A stretch of DNA of 7,339 bases from Selenomonadaceae bacterium (GTDB taxonomy: Bacteria; Bacillota; Negativicutes; Selenomonadales; Selenomonadaceae): assembly GCA_017484235.1 (NCBI GenBank), contig JAFUTM010000091.1, forward strand, positions 1 through 7,339, in the 5' to 3' direction. The stretch's first letter is position 1. Every line of letters starts with the position of its first letter. Under the pieces are notes generated by a model. The model saw nothing but the letters and a program-made list of their open reading frames with translations, was not told the DNA's origin and ran no database searches. A program made the position numbers and the translations under genes. This document shows positions 1 to 5,920 of this stretch, one piece after another.

Positions 1-1190
1 AAATTTTGAATGTAATCATTGCTGCCGCCACTGGAGATGGTAACCAAACTTCCATAATTGGAAATAGTGTCATTGCCGTTGCCATATGACATTTTTTTAT
101 TTGATTGACGATTAATTATGAAGTTATTACTATTACCGCCATAATCACCGCCAGTTGTAGTGCTTCCGCCACCGATAGTGATACGTCTCTTGTTAGCGTC
201 CATGAGATTCAGAGTTTTACCTTTGGCATTTTTAAGCGTCATCTTGCCACTGCCGACATTAACAATAATATCCTGACCACTTGTCGTTGTGCTGTTGACT
301 GTACCTGATGTAATCTGGATTGTATCATATGCAGTGTAGCCATTTATAATGTCGTTTCCATCGCCATTTGCATACTGAAACACATTATTATAGGTATAAT
401 TACCTTTCGTAATTGTATCGTTACCGGTGCCACCTTTTATTGTTACATAATTGCCATAAGAACTATAAATGGAATCATTGCCGCTGCCACCATTAATTGA
501 TACCCTTGGATCATTATTACTCTGGATTTTATCATCACCAGAACCGCCATCTATCGTCACATAACCATAAGAATTGTTGATTGTATAATAACTTGACGTA
601 CTGCTATAAATTGAATCGTTACTATCATAGCCATAAATTTTAACGCCACCTGCATAATTCGTGAGTGTGTCAGAATAAGCCGTTCCATAAAAAGTCTTAT
701 TTTTTGATGTGTTTGTTGCCTTGTTGTCGTAAACGCCTGTCATCCAACTTGCAATAGGCGAGCCAATAACAGAAATATCTGCTTGAGATTCGCCAATAAT
801 ATTAATGGTTTTGTTTTTGGCATTTTTAAGGGTCATCTTGCCGTTGCCGACACTAATAACTACATCATTGCCAACTGTTGACTTGGTGTAAGTGCCTGAC
901 GTAATCTGAATTGTGTCGACAGCTCCATATCCGACGATAGTATCATTGCCATCGCCATTTGCATACTGAATTTTGTTATACCAGCTTTTTGAGATATCAA
1001 TGCTATCGTTGCCAGTGCCTCCTACAATTGTTACATAGTTGCTTGAATAAGATGTACTGGCATGGGTGTAAATTGTATCACTACCGGCACCACTATAAAT
1101 TTTTACATTGTCTCCCCAGCTGTAGATGTAATCATTGCCACTACCGCCGGAAACAACAGTATTGTCATAAAGATTACTAACATTTGCCAT
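1..1190 (-). CDS. RTX-like (hemolysin-type calcium-binding repeat) protein, C-terminus beyond window
   Basis: The minus-strand frame is open from an ATG at 1190 to the window edge, giving 396 codons with no stop. The start is supported by an AGGAGAGG-type ribosome binding site just upstream (about 1196-1206). The protein begins MANVSNLYDNTVVSGGSGND and carries many glycine/aspartate nonapeptides of the GGxGxDxI type, for example GGSGNDYIY (15-23), GGTGNDSID (57-65), GGSGDDKIQ (215-223), GGSGNDSIY (233-241) and GGTGNDTIT (253-261). In RTX proteins such repeats fold into calcium-binding beta-rolls. Two copies of a larger module starting near QYANGDGND and ending in KMTLKNAK are present. There is no N-terminal signal peptide, as expected for type I secretion, whose C-terminal signal would lie outside the window. 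A secreted or surface role is inferred. No catalytic domain is visible, so toxin, adhesin or S-layer-like functions cannot be told apart. Confidence 0.85.
   Translation of the reverse strand, partial: MANVSNLYDNTVVSGGSGNDYIYSWGDNVKIYSGAGSDTIYTHASTSYSSNYVTIVGGTGNDSIDISKSWYNKIQYANGDGNDTIVGYGAVDTIQITSGTYTKSTVGNDVVISVGNGKMTLKNAKNKTINIIGESQADISVIGSPIASWMTGVYDNKATNTSKNKTFYGTAYSDTLTNYAGGVKIYGYDSNDSIYSSTSSYYTINNSYGYVTIDGGSGDDKIQSNNDPRVSINGGSGNDSIYSSYGNYVTIKGGTGNDTITKGNYTYNNVFQYANGDGNDIINGYTAYDTIQITSGTVNSTTTSGQDIIVNVGSGKMTLKNAKGKTLNLMDANKRRITIGGGSTTTGGDYGGNSNNFIINRQSNKKMSYGNGNDTISNYGSLVTISSGGSNDYIQN
198..383 (-). repeat. RTX supra-repeat module, copy 2 (codes residues 270-331)
   Basis: This is the second copy of the module, with VFQYANGDGNDIINGY, YDTIQITSGT and GKMTLKNAKGKTLNLMD. 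Conservation is clear at the protein level, while the DNA has diverged at many third positions. This points to an old internal duplication under protein-level constraint. The segment between the copies carries extra GGSGND blocks (215-261) compared with the segment before copy 1. Confidence 0.8.
786..974 (-). repeat. RTX supra-repeat module, copy 1 (codes residues 73-135)
   Basis: This stretch codes a module of about 63 residues: KIQYANGDGNDTIVGY, then VDTIQITSGT, then a hydrophobic strand, then GKMTLKNAKNKTINIIGE. The same order recurs at residues 270-331, 197 residues later. It reads as one nonapeptide block followed by a beta-rich linker that separates RTX blocks. Confidence 0.8.
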
Positions 1191-1250
1191 AAAAATCCTC
1201 TCCTTCCAAAGAAAAATACACAACTAAAAAATTAACTTACTCTTGATTTT

Positions 1251-1280
1251 ATTATCTCATGAGTATACGTATATTGTCAA
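1251..1280 (-). promoter_or_regulatory. Sigma-70-type promoter of the RTX-like gene
   Basis: Read on the minus strand, a consensus TTGACA (1280-1275) is followed after 18 bases by GATAAT (1256-1251), which matches the TATAAT consensus at 5 of 6 positions. Transcription would start near 1244, leaving a leader of about 54 bases before the ATG at 1190. The spacer contains the 10-base palindrome TATACGTATA, a possible operator. The promoter lies between the terminator of the upstream cassette and the RTX gene, so the RTX gene is probably its own transcription unit. Confidence 0.7.
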
Positions 1281-1317
1281 TAGTACTTTGAAAATTTTAA
1301 TGTAATTTTAATAAAAT

Positions 1318-1350
1318 AAAAAAACGCCGACCATACTTTATCGACGTTTA
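1318..1350 (-). terminator. Rho-independent terminator of the three-gene cassette
   Basis: On the minus strand, AACGTCGA pairs with TCGGCGTT around a 10-base loop (8 pairs, one of them G-U) and is followed at once by a run of T. It lies about 35 bases past the stop codon of the 241-residue gene and before the promoter of the RTX-like gene. That is the place expected for the end of the minus-strand cassette. Confidence 0.8.
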
Positions 1351-1382
1351 AATGTAGTTGTATATATTTCTGTTTAATGAGA

Positions 1383-2108
1383 TTATGAATTGGAATCGGG
1401 TGTCAGCATAGACAATAAATATTTCGCAGGTACACCGGTTATTACTGGCATCGGATTACTTGTGTCAATAAGTCCGTCTGCCTTCGCCTGTGCAGCTTTA
1501 ACCGCCGCCTTGTGATTACTAAGTTGCTGCAGCTGATATAGATTGTCAAACATCTCCTGCTCCATTTCAAGCAGCTTTTTCGAGCGTTTGTGACGCTGTG
1601 TCCAGAAGTCCTCAACGGTGTTGTCTAAAGGAGTGCGAGGTTGAGCACTATGAGAATAGCCGCGATACTCTTCTTTAGTCGCTCCGAATTGATGAACACA
1701 AATGCTTGCGGAATTTTTAACTATTCCATAAAGATAATTGCGAGCTGACAGATTTTTTTGTACAGTTTCAATCACCCAAGCCTCATACTCAGAATCAGCT
1801 TTCATCGCAGCGAAGCCAGCATCTGATATAACAACAGTTTCGGAGTCCTGATATCGAGTGGCATCTCTGATTAAGGATTGAAATTTATTGTTGATGTAGT
1901 CTTTATATTCGTCCATACTCATCTCAGCAGTTGACTTATTGCCAGCATTAATCTGCGCTTTTGCTGACTGCAACATCTCCTCATAGGAGCCATAGTCAGC
2001 CGACAAATTATCACTAACCGTTTTAATTTTATTGTTTAAGCCAGTCAAAATATTGCCGACTAAATCAATCGGTGTACTATTTAAATGAATAGCATTGCCA
2101 TTTTTCAT
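1383..2108 (-). CDS. Uncharacterised 241-residue protein, paralogue of the 238-residue neighbour
   Basis: I chose the ATG at 2108. A GGTGGTGAT ribosome binding site sits just before it (2121-2113), and the in-frame TTG at 2123 overlaps that site, so it is a poor start. The function is not recognised. The core (residues 42-150) has YEEMLQ, then TAEMSMDEYKDYI, then ISDAGFAAMKADSEYEAWV, then FGATKEEYRG. The same order of motifs occurs in the upstream protein. From memory, such a DEYKxYI / ISDAGxxxMK / YExWV arrangement is familiar in uncharacterised Firmicutes proteins, but I cannot name a family. Residues 165-215 are charged and rich in Gln, Lys and Ala, probably helical. There is no signal peptide or membrane segment. 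It is the last gene before a terminator. Confidence 0.8.
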   Translation of the reverse strand: MKNGNAIHLNSTPIDLVGNILTGLNNKIKTVSDNLSADYGSYEEMLQSAKAQINAGNKSTAEMSMDEYKDYINNKFQSLIRDATRYQDSETVVISDAGFAAMKADSEYEAWVIETVQKNLSARNYLYGIVKNSASICVHQFGATKEEYRGYSHSAQPRTPLDNTVEDFWTQRHKRSKKLLEMEQEMFDNLYQLQQLSNHKAAVKAAQAKADGLIDTSNPMPVITGVPAKYLLSMLTPDSNS

Positions 2109-2112
2109 ACTT

Positions 2113-2121
2113 ATCACCACC
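2113..2121 (-). promoter_or_regulatory. Ribosome binding site that sets the start of the 241-residue gene
   Basis: The minus-strand GGTGGTGAT lies 4 bases before the ATG at 2108, which places its GGTGG core about 8 bases upstream. A longer frame from TTG at 2123 would start inside this site. All three cassette genes carry a GGNNGTGAT site of this kind, which supports the ATG. Confidence 0.7.
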
Positions 2122-2211
2122 AAAAATAATTAGAAATGTTGAATTAGGAATTAGGAATTAAATTAATCGTATTTTTATGGCCGAACGTGATGTGAGGCTA
2201 CTTCCGAACGC

Positions 2212-2232
2212 GAGACCGCCGGACGCGGTCTC
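2212..2232. repeat. GC-rich perfect hairpin (8-base stem, 5-base loop)
   Basis: GAGACCGC (2212-2219) and GCGGTCTC (2225-2232) are exact inverted copies around the loop CGGAC. The structure could form in RNA from either strand and would lie in the mRNA between the two paralogues if they are co-transcribed. Confidence 0.75.
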
Positions 2233-2250
2233 AGTGAGGAGAGTTCTTTG

Positions 2251-2276
2251 CTTCTTTCTTGCGGTCAAGAAAGAAG
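2251..2276. repeat. Perfect 11-base hairpin with CGGT loop
   Basis: CTTCTTTCTTG (2251-2261) and CAAGAAAGAAG (2266-2276) are exact inverted copies around a 4-base loop. No T run follows on either strand, so a role in mRNA processing, stability or partial attenuation fits better than intrinsic termination. Confidence 0.75.
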
Positions 2277-2332
2277 GCTGTAATTAATAAAACTAAACTG
2301 AGCAGCAAAGGCCTTTTAAAAGATAAAAATAA

Positions 2333-3049
2333 TTAAAAAGAGTTTAAATTACTGAAAATCTTTTGACGAAGCTGAGCATAATTAGAATTAACCTGCGACT
2401 CAATTTTAAAGCGTTCAGCCTGCATTGAAAAGATGCTACCCCAAACTGAAGATTTTGACCTTGACTTAGAATTTGTACCGAACAGAGTACTTGAGTTGTA
2501 AATACCATCTAAAAAGTCATTCAGCTTACTAAAATTTTTAACCCACGACTGCTCATTATAGTCAGACTTATTCGCACCAAAACTAAGAATATAATATGAA
2601 CCACCAAAACCCATAGCTGCCAATTGATTCTTCGACTGTCGACTGGTAGTAATTTTACTTAGCACCCATTGCTCATAGTCCGAGTCAGATTTCATTTTCT
2701 GCCAGCCCGCGTCCGAAATCTGAATCACCTCATCATCAGCGAACCGGCTCGAATCAAAATTGAGCTTCTTTATTTTTTCAGCAATATATGCCTTATATTC
2801 ATCAAGTGCCATATCCGCAGTAGGTTTATCTTGAACTTTATTGTCATCAACACTGCCACTAATCTCCTGCTGCATTAACTTCAACATTTCAGCATATGAC
2901 ATATTATCATTAACATTAAGTCTTGACGCTCGATTCTGCACATTCTGCAGAGTACTCATAACAAAATCAGAAATATTAAATCCAGATATTCCATTTGAAT
3001 AGATTGTACTGCTCATTGAGTTACTCGTGTAAATGGTGTTATTAATCAT
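2333..3049 (-). CDS. Uncharacterised 238-residue protein, paralogue of the 241-residue neighbour
   Basis: The ATG at 3049 follows a GAGGACGTGAT ribosome binding site (3053-3063) only 12 bases after the stop of the 148-residue gene, so the two are co-transcribed. The function is not recognised. The N-terminal 50 residues are rich in Ser, Asn, Thr and Ile and contain no signal peptide. The core has SYAEML (51-56), TADMALDEYKAYI (77-89), ISDAGWQKMKSDSDYEQWV (111-129) and FGANKSDY (157-164). Over residues 77-129, 28 of 53 positions are identical by eye to residues 60-112 of the 241-residue protein, without gaps. The C-terminal third (190-238) is unrelated, rich in Ser, Lys and Gln, and probably helical. 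The protein has no cysteine. A tandem duplication followed by divergence of both ends is inferred. Confidence 0.82.
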   Translation of the reverse strand: MINNTIYTSNSMSSTIYSNGISGFNISDFVMSTLQNVQNRASRLNVNDNMSYAEMLKLMQQEISGSVDDNKVQDKPTADMALDEYKAYIAEKIKKLNFDSSRFADDEVIQISDAGWQKMKSDSDYEQWVLSKITTSRQSKNQLAAMGFGGSYYILSFGANKSDYNEQSWVKNFSKLNDFLDGIYNSSTLFGTNSKSRSKSSVWGSIFSMQAERFKIESQVNSNYAQLRQKIFSNLNSF

Positions 3050-3061
3050 AAAATCACGTCC

Positions 3062-3508
3062 TCACATAAAATCGCCGTCGAACACACTTATAAACGGCTC
3101 CAGCTTAACTTTATTAGAAAGTGGATCGTGAACGGGCACCATATGCGGTTTCTTGATGTTCCGCTCAACGATTTTGCCGCCTTTTTTAGTCACAATTTCA
3201 ACAGAGCCGTCCGGCAGATACCTTTTAGTAGTAATAAGTGGATCAGGCAGATTAGCGGCATTATTTGCAAATACGGAGTTTGCATCATAAGCTGTCATCA
3301 TCGATTTCATCTTTTGAGTCACATTATCATCAAAAGTAATGGGCTGAACCTTATTTTCAACAATATCAAAAGTTGCGGCAGCCGATTCTTCAGTTGTTGT
3401 ATCGCCTTGTGATTCCGAGTTGACACTTTTTTGATCAATGAGTTCGGATTCAGGCTTATAATTCAATTTTATCATGGAATTATTTATATTATCAATAATT
3501 GCTGACAT
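3062..3508 (-). CDS. Uncharacterised 148-residue protein, first gene of the cassette
   Basis: The ATG at 3508 is preceded by a GGAAGTGAT ribosome binding site (3520-3512), and the gene stops at a TGA 12 bases before the next start. I do not recognise the family. The N-terminal 60 residues look disordered (Asn, Ser, Glu and Thr rich, including GDTTTEESAAATF). The C-terminal part has a compact, beta-rich look: TKRYLPDGSVEIVTKKGGKI (93-112), then VPVHDP (123-128). There is no signal peptide, membrane segment or cysteine. It does not share the DEYKxYI core of its two neighbours. Its first place in the cassette suggests a partner, chaperone or co-exported protein, but nothing in the sequence proves this. 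Confidence 0.75.
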   Translation of the reverse strand: MSAIIDNINNSMIKLNYKPESELIDQKSVNSESQGDTTTEESAAATFDIVENKVQPITFDDNVTQKMKSMMTAYDANSVFANNAANLPDPLITTKRYLPDGSVEIVTKKGGKIVERNIKKPHMVPVHDPLSNKVKLEPFISVFDGDFM

Positions 3509-3626
3509 CTAATCACTTCCAGTTTATCTTTTAAAATAATTATCGTCATTTATAAAAAAAAACTTAAAAGAGTCGGATAAAATATGATATAATAAATGGG
3601 TATTTTGATAATAGGAGGTGATAATT
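3509..3626. promoter_or_regulatory. Divergent promoter region between the cassette and the NimA-like gene
   Basis: On the plus strand, TGATATAAT (3585-3593) is a perfect TATAAT with an extended TG motif. The best -35 candidate, TTAAAA at 3564-3569 with 18-base spacing, is weak. The ribosome binding site AGGAGGTGA follows at 3613-3621. On the minus strand, a GATAAT at 3544-3539 could serve the 148-residue gene, but its -35 region is poor, so that promoter is tentative. The run of nine A at 3554-3562 may act as a shared upstream element. Confidence 0.55.
3613..3621 (+). promoter_or_regulatory. Ribosome binding site that sets the GTG start of the NimA-like gene
   Basis: AGGAGGTGA is a near-perfect anti-16S match, with its AGGAGG core 8 bases before the GTG at 3627. 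The GTG at 3618 lies inside this site and cannot be the start used. Confidence 0.8.
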
Positions 3627-4127
3627 GTGTTCAGAGCTATGAGACGAAGTAAACAGCAGCTAACTGATGAGGCAACATTAAAGATTTTAAATGAGGCAAC
3701 TAACGGCGTGCTGGCACTGGACGGAGAAGAGGGCTATACTTATGCCGTGCCGTTGAGTTTTGCATATTCCGATGGCAAAATATATTTTCACTCAGCTTTA
3801 AGTGGCCATAAGATTGATGCAATCAAGAAGAATGATAAAGTATCCTTCTGCGTTGTAGGACAGGATACGGTTGTGCAAGAGACCTTCACGACACATTACA
3901 AGAGCGCGATTGCGTTTGGTCGAATCCGAATAATTGAAGACGACAGCGATCCTGAGAAACGACGCGGGCTGGAACTATTGGCAGATAAATATTCGCCGGA
4001 AGTCAGTTTGGAAAAACGCGAACGTGAAATTAACGGCAAAATGAAAGCCCTCGTTGTCATTGTGATTGAGATTGAATACTTGACAGGCAAAGCGGCACGA
4101 GAAATAATTAGGAATGAGGAATTGTGA
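3627..4127 (+). CDS. NimA-like flavin-binding protein, pyridoxamine 5'-phosphate oxidase fold
   Basis: The 166-residue product starts MFRAMRRSKQQL from a GTG, matching the usual MFRxMRRxxQ start of this family. Family-typical stretches are GVLAL (27-31), YAVPLSFAYSDGKIYFHSA (39-57), SGHKIDAIKKNDKVSFCVV (59-77), FTTHYKSAIAFGRIRII (87-103) and VIEIEYLTGKAA (146-157). These belong to the split-barrel flavin (FMN) binding proteins related to NimA nitroimidazole reductases. Members are usually about 155-165 residues long, so the gene looks intact. A soluble cytoplasmic redox role is expected, but the true substrate is usually unknown and resistance to nitroimidazoles should not be assumed. The last residues (RNEEL) are encoded by a copy of the AATTAGGAAT repeat, so the native C-terminus may have been altered slightly. 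An extended -10 promoter lies upstream. Confidence 0.9.
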   Translation: MFRAMRRSKQQLTDEATLKILNEATNGVLALDGEEGYTYAVPLSFAYSDGKIYFHSALSGHKIDAIKKNDKVSFCVVGQDTVVQETFTTHYKSAIAFGRIRIIEDDSDPEKRRGLELLADKYSPEVSLEKREREINGKMKALVVIVIEIEYLTGKAAREIIRNEEL

Positions 4128-4163
4128 ATTAGGAATTAAATTTTTTATTCAACATTCCTAATT
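4106..4163. repeat. AATTAGGAAT repeat cluster with a 10-base inverted repeat
   Basis: AATTAGGAAT occurs directly at 4106-4115 and 4127-4136, and inverted as ATTCCTAATT at 4154-4163. The last two form a perfect 10-base stem with a 17-base loop. The 16 bases at 4127-4142 are identical to 2149-2164 in the gap between the paralogues. The cluster overlaps the last codons of the NimA-like gene. No T run follows the stem, so it is at best a weak terminator, and read-through into the DUF4127 gene is possible. Confidence 0.65.
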
Positions 4164-4197
4164 TCTAATTCATCATTAAACTGGTGGTGTGTAGAGT

Positions 4198-5853
4198 TTG
4201 AACAAAATATTAAAAATAGTTTATATCGTAGGACTAATAACAATATCATTATTTACAATGACAAGCACCGAGGCAAAATCTAAAAATCCAACACTGGAAA
4301 GAATACTGTATATTCCGCACGATAATCGACCAGTATCGAATAAACAGACGGTGGAAGTAATTGAAAAGCTGGGCTATGAGGTTATAGTTCCACCAGACGA
4401 GTTACTTGGCAACCGAGACAATCTGGGCGATCCTGAAAAACTTTGGGAATGGCTGGAAGCTAGCACTGACAAAGACAGAACGATAAAAGCAATGGTCATT
4501 TCAGCAGACTCAATGTTATATGGCAGCCTCGTCGGTTCACGCAAGCATAACTATACTGAAGATATAATAACTCAACGAGCTGAACGATTTAGAGCGTTTC
4601 GTAAAGAACATAAAAAAGTGCCAATATACGTATTTGCCTCAATAATGAGAACGCCGCGAACAGGTGAGGCGTCTGGACACGAGGAACCGGCATATTATCG
4701 CAGCTATGGTGCCGATATATTTCGTTATACTGAGCTGCTGGATAAGCAGGAAATGGACGGCTTGAATAAACGAGAGACGAAAGAATTGGAATTTTTAAAG
4801 AAACTGATACCGGAACAAGTAATAAGTGACTGGCTTGGTCGACGCAACAAGAATTTTAATGCAAATAAAATATTAATCGACTTGGTAAAAGAAAAAGCCT
4901 TTAATTATCTTTTATTAGGCCGCGACGACAATGCGCCTTATTCACAAACACATATGGAGAGCCGCCATCTTCAAGAATATGGAGCCTATCTTGGCAGGAC
5001 AAAATATCAGGCAATCGCCGGAATTGACGAAATCGGAATAATGCTTCTGACACGCGCGGTAAATGATATGACTAATAATATACCATTTATCTATGTTGGA
5101 TATGGCAGTGGCACAGGCCCTGCAACTGTACCGTCTTATTCAGATGAAACGATAGAAAAATCAATAGAGGCGGCGATTCTGGTAACTGGCGCAATGAAGG
5201 TGCCAACGCTGGAAAAGGCTGATATAGTTCTTGCAGTAAATACAAATCCAAACGGCAAGACCTATGAGGCGAATACTGACTTCAATAACGGCAGAGAACG
5301 CGATGGCACGGCGTATTTTGTAGAAATGGTCAACGACTATATAAACAAGGGCTGCAATGTGGCAGTTGCAGATATAGCTTTTGCGAACGGTGCGGATAAT
5401 GCAATTATGGAACAGTTTCGCAATCGTGGACTGCTCTTTAAATTAAAAGCCTACGCCGGTTGGAATACGCCAACAAACAGTATGGGCTTCGTTTTAAGCA
5501 CTGGTATGCTTACAAAAAGAATGAGCGCTGAAGCTGTTGACGAATTGCTTGTGACTCGCTATCTTGACGATTGGGCATATCAGTCAAATATCAGAAACAT
5601 AATTGCCGGACAGTTGACGTGGCTGCGCGGCGACGGCTGGTATGGTGACTTGGACGGAAAGAAAGATGCAGTATCAGATCGTGCAACAAAGATGCTCAAT
5701 CACTTTGTAGAAAATAATCTGCCGCCTTTTGAGGGAAGTGAATGCCTCTTTGTAACCTTTCCTTGGGACAGAATGTTTGAAGCAGACATTTTACTTGGCA
5801 CAGAAGCAGCTGATGCCATTTACAAGAACCAGCCGCATATAACTGTAAAGTAA
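4198..5853 (+). CDS. Exported DUF4127 family protein
   Basis: The product is 551 residues. The start must be the TTG at 4198: a stop codon (TAG) lies two codons upstream in frame, a GGTGGTG site sits at 4183-4189, and the next ATG would cut into the hydrophobic segment. The N-terminus has a lysine-containing start, a hydrophobic core (about 7-20) and a probable signal peptidase site after TEA (24-26), so the protein is exported. The mature part matches my memory of DUF4127: ILYIPHDNRPVSNKQ (36-50), LLLGRDDNAPYSQTHMESR (238-256), GIDEIGIMLLTRAV (275-288), VADIAFANGADNAIM (390-404), AYAGWNTPTNSMG (418-430) and FPWDRMFE (521-528). The family has no established function. The conserved Asp, His, Arg and Glu clusters suggest an enzyme, which is inference. 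The length is typical and the gene appears intact. A strong terminator follows. Confidence 0.9.
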   Translation: MNKILKIVYIVGLITISLFTMTSTEAKSKNPTLERILYIPHDNRPVSNKQTVEVIEKLGYEVIVPPDELLGNRDNLGDPEKLWEWLEASTDKDRTIKAMVISADSMLYGSLVGSRKHNYTEDIITQRAERFRAFRKEHKKVPIYVFASIMRTPRTGEASGHEEPAYYRSYGADIFRYTELLDKQEMDGLNKRETKELEFLKKLIPEQVISDWLGRRNKNFNANKILIDLVKEKAFNYLLLGRDDNAPYSQTHMESRHLQEYGAYLGRTKYQAIAGIDEIGIMLLTRAVNDMTNNIPFIYVGYGSGTGPATVPSYSDETIEKSIEAAILVTGAMKVPTLEKADIVLAVNTNPNGKTYEANTDFNNGRERDGTAYFVEMVNDYINKGCNVAVADIAFANGADNAIMEQFRNRGLLFKLKAYAGWNTPTNSMGFVLSTGMLTKRMSAEAVDELLVTRYLDDWAYQSNIRNIIAGQLTWLRGDGWYGDLDGKKDAVSDRATKMLNHFVENNLPPFEGSECLFVTFPWDRMFEADILLGTEAADAIYKNQPHITVK

Positions 5854-5860
5854 TTATATT

Positions 5861-5906
5861 AAAAACTTTTTTCGTCGAGAATTTGATCTGATGAAAGAAG
5901 TTTTTT
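5861..5906 (+). terminator. Rho-independent terminator after the DUF4127 gene
   Basis: AAAACTTTTTTCGTC (5862-5876) pairs with GATGAAAGAAGTTTT (5890-5904) over 15 base pairs, two of them G-U, around a 13-base loop. The descending arm ends in six T. It starts 7 bases past the stop codon. It also lies only 15 bases before the start of the CydC-like gene, so that gene must have its own promoter inside or next to this hairpin, or depend on read-through. Confidence 0.75.
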
Positions 5907-5920
5907 AATTTGTGAAAATT

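Larger units (their letters stand above)
2124..2332. repeat. Repeat-like intergenic element with two hairpins between the paralogues
   Basis: This non-coding gap combines three things. One is the tandem AT-rich motif GAATTAGGAATTAGGAATTA at 2141-2160. The second is a GC-rich patch: 38 of the 60 bases in 2181-2240 are G or C, against clearly AT-rich flanks, and CCGAACG occurs twice (2181, 2204). The third is a pair of perfect inverted repeats (2212-2232 and 2251-2276). A palindrome AAAGGCCTTT follows at 2307-2316. Neither hairpin is followed by a T run, so they are not ordinary terminators. I see no coding sequence with a ribosome binding site here. The composition suggests an inserted repeat element, but copies elsewhere in the genome cannot be checked from the window. 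Confidence 0.5.

Noticed and set aside
105..308. Plus-strand open frame of 67 codons
   Set aside because: It lies antisense to the RTX-like gene, has no ribosome binding site, and reflects the repeated GGxGND codons read on the other strand.
959..1180. Plus-strand open frame of 73 codons, rich in Cys, His and Tyr
   Set aside because: The odd Cys/His/Tyr composition is what the complement of RTX repeat codons produces. It has no ribosome binding site and lies fully inside the RTX-like gene.
2183..2332. Short possible peptide on the plus strand through the hairpins (EFFASFLRSRKKAVINK frame)
   Set aside because: It has no start codon with a ribosome binding site, and the hairpin sequence itself generates the mirrored Phe/Lys pattern. 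A repeat element explains it better.
2124..2332. CRISPR-like or attachment-site interpretation of the repeated and inverted motifs
   Set aside because: There are no regularly spaced direct repeats with unique spacers, and no integrase or tRNA gene nearby.
2669..2878. Plus-strand open frame of 69 codons
   Set aside because: It is antisense to the conserved core of the 238-residue paralogue, where protein-level conservation supports the minus strand.
3128..3412. Plus-strand open frame of 94 codons
   Set aside because: It is antisense to the 148-residue gene, which has the better ribosome binding site and fits the cassette spacing.
3896..4090. Minus-strand open frame of 64 codons
   Set aside because: It is antisense to the NimA-like gene, whose family motifs are clear.
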